A DNA stretch of 17,750 nucleotides from Candidatus Aciduliprofundum sp. (GTDB lineage: Archaea; Thermoplasmatota; Thermoplasmata; Thermoplasmatales; Aciduliprofundaceae). Shown piece by piece: positions 13,304-17,750 of this stretch; the stretch's first letter is position 1, and every line of letters begins with the position of its first letter. The notes under the pieces were generated by a model that did not search any database, had not been told where the DNA came from, and saw nothing but the letters and a program-made list of their open reading frames with translations. The translations under genes were made by a program, and so were the position numbers. The stretch spans positions 1 through 17,750 of the forward strand of contig WAKY01000010.1 in assembly GCA_015523135.1 (NCBI GenBank), read 5' to 3'.

Positions 13304-13957
13304 ATGAAAGTTGCAATAGTAACTGGTGCAAGCAGAGGAATTGGCAGAGCAACGGTGATAAAGCTTGCAAAAGAGTATGCAGTAATCGTGAATTATCTTC
13401 ACAATAAGGAAAAAGCGATGAAAGTTGTAGCTAAAATTGAAAACATGGGTGGAAAGGCTATAATGGTAAAGGGAGATGTAAGCATTTATGAAGATGCTCA
13501 AAAAATAGTGGAAGAGGGAAGAAAATTAGGAAATATAGAAGTTTTGGTAAATAATGCAGGCATCTATGATGTAAAACCACTAATTAGAACTCTTCCAAGC
13601 GAGTGGGAAAGGATATTCCAGGTAAATGTGTTTGGAACATTCAACATGATACGTGCAGCACTAGATACTATGCAGGAAGGTGTGATAGTTAATATATCTT
13701 CAATCATAGGCATTGAACCTATGGCACACGCTGCTCCATATTGCTCCTCCAAAGCTGCCGTTATAGCTCTTACAAAATCTCTTGCTCAAGAATTATATCC
13801 TGCAATAAGGGTAATTTGTGTAGCTCCAGGACCAACTGATACAGACATGCTAAGAAGAATACATGGCTATATACCGGCAGATCCACCAGAGAAAGTGGCT
13901 GATGTGATATACAAAGCTATAAAAGCTGGAAAATCGGGGGAGTGCATTAAAGTATAA
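13304..13957 (+). CDS. Short-chain dehydrogenase/reductase, FabG-like
   Basis: A 217-residue classical SDR, an NAD(P)H-dependent oxidoreductase of the 3-oxoacyl-ACP reductase type. The cofactor motif TGASRGIG (7-14), NNAG (83-86), catalytic Ser133 (NISS) and the Tyr146-x3-Lys150 pair (YCSSK) are all intact. It is shorter than the usual 240-250 residues, lacking part of the C-terminal substrate segment, and ends with EKVADVIYKAIKAGKSGECIKV. I chose the ATG at 13304 rather than 13289 because the protein then starts directly with the first beta strand and fits the promoter. Archaea have no standard fatty-acid synthase, so the substrate is likely some other ketone or alcohol and cannot be read from the sequence. 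Confidence 0.9.
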   Translation: MKVAIVTGASRGIGRATVIKLAKEYAVIVNYLHNKEKAMKVVAKIENMGGKAIMVKGDVSIYEDAQKIVEEGRKLGNIEVLVNNAGIYDVKPLIRTLPSEWERIFQVNVFGTFNMIRAALDTMQEGVIVNISSIIGIEPMAHAAPYCSSKAAVIALTKSLAQELYPAIRVICVAPGPTDTDMLRRIHGYIPADPPEKVADVIYKAIKAGKSGECIKV

Positions 13958-14194
13958 TCATTCAAAAAGGTATTTTTCCTCCTCTTCTATGTACTCCCTA
14001 TAATATGGGCACTCTTTATTTTTTCCATCACAGGTAAATATGTGCAACTTCTTGCAATATCCATCACGCCAGTATGCACATACTCCCTCTGGCACCATGT
14101 ATTTTCCATAATCTTCACATTTTTCCTCTATACACTTAAATCCTTTGTACCTTCCGTGACATATGCCATCCGAATCCATAAAAATGCATTTCAT
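13958..14194 (-). CDS. Eight-cysteine small protein, unknown function
   Basis: A 78-residue protein that I do not recognise. It has eight cysteines (3, 12, 21, 26, 39, 47, 55, 62), enough for two four-Cys metal sites such as zinc ribbons or Fe-S clusters, and an acidic C-terminus. The ATG is three bases beyond the 3' end of tRNA-Arg on the same strand, with no separate promoter visible, so it is probably co-transcribed with the tRNA and released by tRNA 3' processing. A second in-frame ATG (14179) would lose one cysteine. The stop abuts the convergent SDR stop. The regular Cys pattern supports real coding; function is unknown. Confidence 0.72.
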   Translation of the reverse strand: MKCIFMDSDGICHGRYKGFKCIEEKCEDYGKYMVPEGVCAYWRDGYCKKLHIFTCDGKNKECPYYREYIEEEEKYLFE

Positions 14195-14197
14195 CAG

Positions 14198-14272
14198 CGG
14201 GCGCGGCGGGATTCGAACCCGCGACTTGCAGCTTAGGAGGCTGCCGCCATATCCTGGCTAGGCCACGCGCCC
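14198..14272 (-). tRNA. tRNA-Arg (anticodon CCU)
   Basis: A 75-nt tRNA. The acceptor stem GGGCGCG/CGCGCCC has seven perfect pairs and discriminator G. The anticodon stem GCAGC/GCTGC encloses loop CTCCTAA with anticodon CCT at 14235-14237 (reads AGG), and the T arm is GCGGG-TTCGAAT-CCCGC. No intron is present and CCA is not encoded. Confidence 0.97.
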
Positions 14273-14293
14273 CCATAGTATATTGAGATTTCC

Positions 14294-14303
14294 CTTATAA
14301 AAA
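14294..14303. promoter_or_regulatory. Bidirectional TATA-like element between tRNA-Arg and the two-TM protein
   Basis: CTTATAAAAA on the plus strand reads TTTTTATAAG on the minus strand. Its centre is about 26 bp from the mature 5' end of tRNA-Arg and about 22-24 bp before ATG 14321, so one element can serve both directions. Confidence 0.5.
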
Positions 14304-14320
14304 ATTCGCTAAGGGGAAGA

Positions 14321-14791
14321 ATGATATATTGGAAGTACATTTTTGAGTATATGAATAAATCTCTCATAATCATAGGTTTAGTACTTGTGATTCTAGGACT
14401 TGTTCTCCTTGCCATATTTCCAAGCAGTGTATACAAATCAGCTGGAAATATTAATCTAGCAAATTACAGTGATGGAGACAAAATTACTGTTTATGGAACT
14501 ATCACAGACATCTCTTATACCAAACTATTCAACGTTACTCAGATAATACTAGATGGAAAACTCAAAGTGTATGCCCCTGGAGATGTGAGAGAATGGCATA
14601 TTGGAGATGATGTGTATATGGAGATACAAAAAACAGCGAGTTTGAATATTGGAGGGCATGAAATAGCATATTGGACAACAACAGAGAGAGACATTCACTC
14701 AGTAAACGAAATGAAATCTTATTTCTACATAATCTCTATATCTGGTGCAATTGTAGCTATGATAGGACTTGCCCTCAAAAGGATGAGTTAA
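14321..14791 (+). CDS. Two-TM membrane protein with extracytoplasmic OB-like domain, unknown function
   Basis: A 156-residue protein that I do not recognise. A hydrophobic helix at about 14-33 and another at about 131-150 flank a soluble beta-rich segment (about 40-128). The phrases GDKITVYGTITDISY, IILDGKLKVYAPGD and WHIGDDVYMEIQK resemble an OB-fold, as seen in NfeD-like or cytochrome-maturation-like proteins, but no motif decides. The start is uncertain: ATG 14321 fits the TATA-like element, while ATG 14351 (residue 11) gives a more typical signal-anchor beginning with MNKSLIIIG. It is 48 bp before the ferredoxin gene on the same strand. Confidence 0.75.
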   Translation: MIYWKYIFEYMNKSLIIIGLVLVILGLVLLAIFPSSVYKSAGNINLANYSDGDKITVYGTITDISYTKLFNVTQIILDGKLKVYAPGDVREWHIGDDVYMEIQKTASLNIGGHEIAYWTTTERDIHSVNEMKSYFYIISISGAIVAMIGLALKRMS

Positions 14792-14839
14792 TGAGAAAAT
14801 TTTTATATCCTCTCACATTTCCCCTTTTTGGTGATATAA

Positions 14840-15046
14840 ATGGGAAAGTGGAAAGTTACAGTTGATAGAGACACTTGCATTGGTGATGGCATTTGCGCTA
14901 GCCTATGCCCGGATGTCTTTGAAATGGATGACGATGGAAAGAGTAAAGTTATAAAACCAGAGATTGGCGATGATCTCAAGGACTGCGTGCAGGAAGCTGT
15001 GGATTCTTGCCCAGTTAGCTGCATCACAATGGAGCAAATAGAGTAA
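14840..15046 (+). CDS. [4Fe-4S] ferredoxin, Asp-ligated Thermococcus type
   Basis: A 68-residue electron carrier of the cytoplasm. The cluster motif CIGDGICASLCPDVF has Cys13, Asp16, Cys19 and the later Cys57 as ligands. An Asp takes the place of the second Cys, exactly as Asp14 in Pyrococcus furiosus ferredoxin. Cys23 and Cys49 match the pair that forms the disulfide in that protein, and Cys61 is extra. Sequence and length are very close to the Pyrococcus protein. GGTGAT stands 4 nt before the ATG, and a T-rich stretch follows the stop. The family and the Asp ligand are seen directly; the redox partner is unknown. Confidence 0.95.
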   Translation: MGKWKVTVDRDTCIGDGICASLCPDVFEMDDDGKSKVIKPEIGDDLKDCVQEAVDSCPVSCITMEQIE

Positions 15047-15067
15047 ATCAATAAAATTTATTAAATT

Positions 15068-15084
15068 CCTTTACTTTTCCTTTT
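15068..15084 (+). terminator. T-rich stretch after the ferredoxin gene
   Basis: CCTTTACTTTTCCTTTTT, mostly pyrimidine with three T-runs, lies just beyond the ferredoxin stop and is the usual form of an archaeal intrinsic terminator. It ends at the ATG of the next gene, which appears to have its own TATA-like element (AATTTATTAAATT, about 15055-15066). Confidence 0.4.
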
Positions 15085-15085
15085 T

Positions 15086-15661
15086 ATGTTTCTTATCGTT
15101 GAAGAGTATTTTAAAAATTTCCCAGCAAGAAAAAAAGTAGCTGAGCTTCTCGTTTCCCTGGGAATTTCTGTTCGCAATTCAAAATTATATGTGGGAAATG
15201 TTGATGTACCTGTAAACTCCATCGCAGAAGTTGCAGGTGTGAATAGAAAAATAGTGTATCATACTATAGAGTACATAGAGAAAACATATGAGCTTAGAAA
15301 CATATTTGAGAGATTAGAGCCAAAATTATCCCTTTCAAAAGTAGCACCAATTATGGGATGGGAGGTACTTGAAATAGAATTTAAAAAGCCAAAATACGGG
15401 TGCTTAATTGAGAAAATTTTCAAAATACTAAGCGATGCATCCTGTGAAGTACGCCAGATAATAGGTGAAAGACAACTATTAGATAAAAGCAGGTTAACCA
15501 TCGTGCTTGAAAAGCCAATAGATATGGATGCCATGGGTGAAATAAGAAAACTTGATGGCGTGGATACTATAACCCTGCACACATCAGAAATGGATAAGCA
15601 GAAAATCGTATGCAACTACTGCAAGGTAAAATATTGCCCAAGAAAAGTTTCATTTAAGTAA
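15086..15661 (+). CDS. Predicted amino-acid metabolism regulator (HTH + ACT-like domain, C-terminal Cys motif)
   Basis: A 191-residue protein of the archaeal family described as regulators of amino-acid metabolism with an ACT-like domain. A helix-turn-helix (about 43-66: NSIAEVAGVNRKIVYHTIEYI) precedes two ACT-like halves (about 93-170), which in other proteins bind amino acids. It ends with CNYCKVKYC (Cys176, 179, 184), a possible metal or redox site. It overlaps the convergent sufB-like gene by 12 bases, and the TATA-like element before the ATG suggests a leaderless mRNA. Ligand and target genes are not known; the serine operon and glnA nearby are candidates only by position. Confidence 0.82.
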   Translation: MFLIVEEYFKNFPARKKVAELLVSLGISVRNSKLYVGNVDVPVNSIAEVAGVNRKIVYHTIEYIEKTYELRNIFERLEPKLSLSKVAPIMGWEVLEIEFKKPKYGCLIEKIFKILSDASCEVRQIIGERQLLDKSRLTIVLEKPIDMDAMGEIRKLDGVDTITLHTSEMDKQKIVCNYCKVKYCPRKVSFK

Positions 15662-16600
15662 GCCACCAACAATTATGTCTATCGCCTCTTCTTCAGTCAA
15701 TCCTCTTGCCATAAGGGTTAAAAGCTGCTTTTTATCCACACTTCCTATCGCTGCCTCATGGGTAACTTTGGCTTTTGGATTATTTGCCATCACAACCGGA
15801 GAGGCTATGGCTTCGGCATCATCCATAATTATCTCAGTGCAATTCACATGACCCCTAGAATATGCGCCCAGACCAACTGTTTTACCAATCACCTCACTCT
15901 TGGCTTTATCTCTAAGTGCCATTCTAGTTTTTATCACACCAGAGGAGTGTGCACCTTCGAGAATTACGCTCTCATTTGCTTTGATTAAATCATCACCCCT
16001 AGCATATATCTTTGTCAATAGCATACTTTTTGCATTCTCGCCAAGGCGAACTTCATAATCTATGTCAACAAAACCTGCACGACCACTTTTTATAACAAAG
16101 GTGCTATTATACATCCCCCATTCTCCAACTACAGCGCGAGTTTTTGGTATCACTTTAACTCCACCCTCTTTACCGTGAAAATGAACTTCTTCGTACTCCA
16201 CCTTAGCTCCCTTACCCACCTTTACATTTGAATCCATTATATGCTCCACTTTAACCGCATTGGGAAAAATACAGTGTGCTATGAATTTTACCTCACTTTC
16301 CTCCTCTGCAAATATTTCTGTCCTAATGTACTGTCTTCCTTCCATAGGTAGCATACCAAAGCACAGATGCACTGGATTCTTGGATTTATACCCTTTTTTT
16401 ATCCTTATGCGAGCATAGACTCCATCTTCTATTTTCTCTGCTTCTATTATAATTCCCTTCGTGCTATTCTTAGCCAATACTTTATTTCCATTTATAACCA
16501 TTGAAGCGTAATTTTTAGAGAGAAGAGCTTTAGTATCCCCACCTGCAGCTCCATAGTATTTTACCAATCTCTCATATTCATTTTTTATAAACTCATTCAT
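15650..16600 (-). CDS. sufB: SufB/SufD-like Fe-S cluster scaffold protein
   Basis: A 316-residue SufBD-family protein, the scaffold partner of SufC in Fe-S cluster assembly. The C-terminal signature is clear: KVTHEAAIG, QLLTLMARGLTEEEAIDIIVGG. Cys254 (HVNCTEIIMDD) lines up with the catalytic Cys405 of E. coli SufB, which favours SufB over SufD. The protein is much shorter than E. coli SufB (495), lacking its N-terminal region, as in other archaeal SufBC systems with one scaffold gene. GGTGAT, containing the sufC stop codon, lies 3 nt before the ATG, so the pair is translationally coupled. No other suf gene is in the window. Confidence 0.93.
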   Translation of the reverse strand: MNEFIKNEYERLVKYYGAAGGDTKALLSKNYASMVINGNKVLAKNSTKGIIIEAEKIEDGVYARIRIKKGYKSKNPVHLCFGMLPMEGRQYIRTEIFAEEESEVKFIAHCIFPNAVKVEHIMDSNVKVGKGAKVEYEEVHFHGKEGGVKVIPKTRAVVGEWGMYNSTFVIKSGRAGFVDIDYEVRLGENAKSMLLTKIYARGDDLIKANESVILEGAHSSGVIKTRMALRDKAKSEVIGKTVGLGAYSRGHVNCTEIIMDDAEAIASPVVMANNPKAKVTHEAAIGSVDKKQLLTLMARGLTEEEAIDIIVGGLLK

Positions 16601-16604
16601 TTCA

Positions 16605-17294
16605 TCACCTCTTTAGAGGGCAGGGAGAGTATTTGAATAACCTCTTTATCTCATCCCTTTCTCCACTGGCAACTACCTTACCAGCGCATAAAATTGTAGC
16701 TCGGTCAGCAATATTAATCATATCCTCACTATGAGTTATGAGCATAACGGAGGTGCCCATACTCTTCATTCTCTCTATAACCTCTGAAATCAATTTGCAA
16801 GATAGCATATCTATTCCACTGTCTGGCTCATCTAATATGGCAAGCTTGGGCTCCATTAGGAGAACGGAAGCAAGTTCAACCCTCTTTCTCTCGCCGCCAC
16901 TAAGATTATCACCCACCTCTTTAAACAGAATATTTCTTGGTAAACCAACCATCTTTATGACTTCTTCTAACTTGCTTATACTCTTGTTTTTCGCGCTTAC
17001 CATAAGATAATCTTTAACCAATAGCCCTTCAAATCTTGCAGGCTCTTGAAATGCGAGAGTTATACCTTTCCTAGCACGCTCCCAAACTGAGAGATGCGTA
17101 ATATCCTCTCCTTCAAATAATATTTTGCCCTCACAGGGATATATGCCCATTATTGCCTGTGCCAAAGTTGTTTTTCCTGAACCATTGATTCCGAGGACTA
17201 GATGAATTTCTTGAGGAGCTATTTCAAAATTCACATTTTTTAAAATCTCCTTACCCTCGCGCACGATCCTTAAATTCTCAACTTTGAGCATCAT
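16605..17294 (-). CDS. sufC: SufC, Fe-S cluster assembly ATPase
   Basis: A 229-residue ABC-type ATPase that powers the SufB scaffold. Walker A GINGSGKTT (35-43), Q-loop AFQEPARFEG (81-90), signature LSGGERKR (131-138), Walker B LAILDEPDSGID (151-162) and His188 in LITHSE are intact. The SufC-specific features are the EPDSGID D-loop and YPCEG after Walker A. It is the first gene of the sufCB unit. ATTTATAAG on the minus strand (about 17312-17320) is about 25 bp before the ATG and overlaps the stop codon of the upstream gene. The next codon is also ATG (17291), so the start is uncertain by one residue. Confidence 0.95.
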   Translation of the reverse strand: MMLKVENLRIVREGKEILKNVNFEIAPQEIHLVLGINGSGKTTLAQAIMGIYPCEGKILFEGEDITHLSVWERARKGITLAFQEPARFEGLLVKDYLMVSAKNKSISKLEEVIKMVGLPRNILFKEVGDNLSGGERKRVELASVLLMEPKLAILDEPDSGIDMLSCKLISEVIERMKSMGTSVMLITHSEDMINIADRATILCAGKVVASGERDEIKRLFKYSPCPLKR

Positions 17295-17319
17295 AGGTAA
17301 ATGGTTGCTGGCTTATAAA

Positions 17320-17750
17320 TTATTTCTTGGACTTTCTTGCAATGAATCCAGCGATTAAAGCTAAGATAACAAGGGATGAGGACACAACTATCTCTCCTTT
17401 ATACTGCAAGGATGTTTTCTCTAAGTACAAAATTCCTACCACATTGCTCGGCTCACTCTCTCCCTTGAAATTCATGGCAGTGACATAAAATACATACTTG
17501 CCAGAGGATGGAAGCTTGTAAAGGAAGTAATGTTCCTTGTAATATACTTTTCCTATCAATTTTCCATTGCAATATACCTTGTATTCTTCTATTCCTCCCC
17601 CAGTATTCTTTGGAGTGTCCCAAGTTAAATTTGCATACCCATCCTTAACCACTATCTTCAAATTCAAAGGAGGATCGGATATTCTTCCAGGCCTTGTGGA
17701 TACGCTCTTACTCGCTGGCCCCTCTCCTGCTGAATTAACTGCACTTACAA
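17320..17750 (-). CDS. Surface protein with tandem fibronectin type III domains, C-terminal part
   Basis: Reading continues without a stop to the window edge, so the 5' part is missing. The visible 143 residues hold the end of one FN3 domain (VSAVNSAGEGPAS), a full second FN3 domain (from DPPLNLKIVVKDG through AMNFKGESEPSNVV), a single TM helix (SSSLVILALIAGFIA) and a short basic tail RKSKK. This is the layout of an extracellular protein anchored at its C-terminus. FN3 domains serve as spacers or in adhesion; the catalytic or binding part, if any, is upstream. In-frame TTG at 17665-17667 lies inside the domain and is not a start. Confidence 0.85.
   Translation of the reverse strand, partial: VSAVNSAGEGPASKSVSTRPGRISDPPLNLKIVVKDGYANLTWDTPKNTGGGIEEYKVYCNGKLIGKVYYKEHYFLYKLPSSGKYVFYVTAMNFKGESEPSNVVGILYLEKTSLQYKGEIVVSSSLVILALIAGFIARKSKK

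Noticed and set aside
15259..15615. Antisense reading frame opposite the ACT regulator
   Set aside because: Translation is Ser/Ile-rich with no recognisable domain, while the plus-strand frame encodes a known architecture.
1..17750. CRISPR arrays, insertion sequences or prophage
   Set aside because: I saw no regularly spaced repeats, transposase motifs, terminal inverted repeats or phage genes; the gene content is mostly chromosomal housekeeping.

Overview
The window reads as archaeal chromosome, probably from the Aciduliprofundum (DHVE2) branch of Thermoplasmatota. It holds archaeal S8e, SRP19, TrmO, GfcR-type and MBF1 genes, a SufB-SufC pair, tRNAs without encoded CCA, TATA-like elements about 25 bp before many first codons, and GGTGAT Shine-Dalgarno sites 3-4 nt before several others. 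A bacterial-looking GH25 lysozyme gene sits among archaeal genes, which matches what I recall of Aciduliprofundum boonei. The genus call is inference; the domain call is firm.

Layout. 1-496 (-): 5' part of a tRNA-guanine transglycosylase of bacterial rather than archaeal type. 579-1930 (+): a dolichol-kinase-like membrane protein that appears to start at CTG, then ribosomal protein S8e and SRP19. 1931-4561 (-): GH25 lysozyme, macro-domain protein and DUF211 protein in tandem. 4638-5285 (+): a complete box C/D sRNA forming the leader of a GfcR-like regulator gene. 5280-5972 (-): MBF1 and a small membrane protein. 6093-9369 (+): class V aminotransferase, phosphoglycerate dehydrogenase and DUF1015 protein, a serine-synthesis operon. 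9371-10591 (-): glutamine synthetase. 10592-10819: an untranslated gap with three hairpins. 10820-11325 (-): tRNA-Leu(GAG) and TrmO. 11373-14194: HhH protein, MBL-fold hydrolase, Nudix hydrolase, short-chain dehydrogenase and an 8-Cys protein. 14198-14272 (-): tRNA-Arg(CCU). 14321-15661 (+): two-TM protein, Asp-type [4Fe-4S] ferredoxin and ACT-domain regulator. 15650-17294 (-): SufB-like and SufC Fe-S assembly proteins. 17320-17750 (-): 3' end of a surface fibronectin-III protein.

How the genes work together. Serine synthesis (aminotransferase, SerA, possibly DUF1015) and glutamine synthetase form an amino-acid block. tRNA biology recurs: Tgt, TrmO, two tRNAs, and a C/D sRNA whose second guide fits C34 of a CAU-anticodon tRNA at the exact N+5 register. 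SufBC and the ferredoxin concern Fe-S clusters. The lysozyme and the FN3 protein act at the cell surface.

Most novel for follow-up: the sRNA-gfcR fusion transcript, the bacterial-type Tgt with preQ1-type residues, the CTG start, the lysozyme's Cys-to-Ser amidase-like domain, and DUF1015 in the serine operon.
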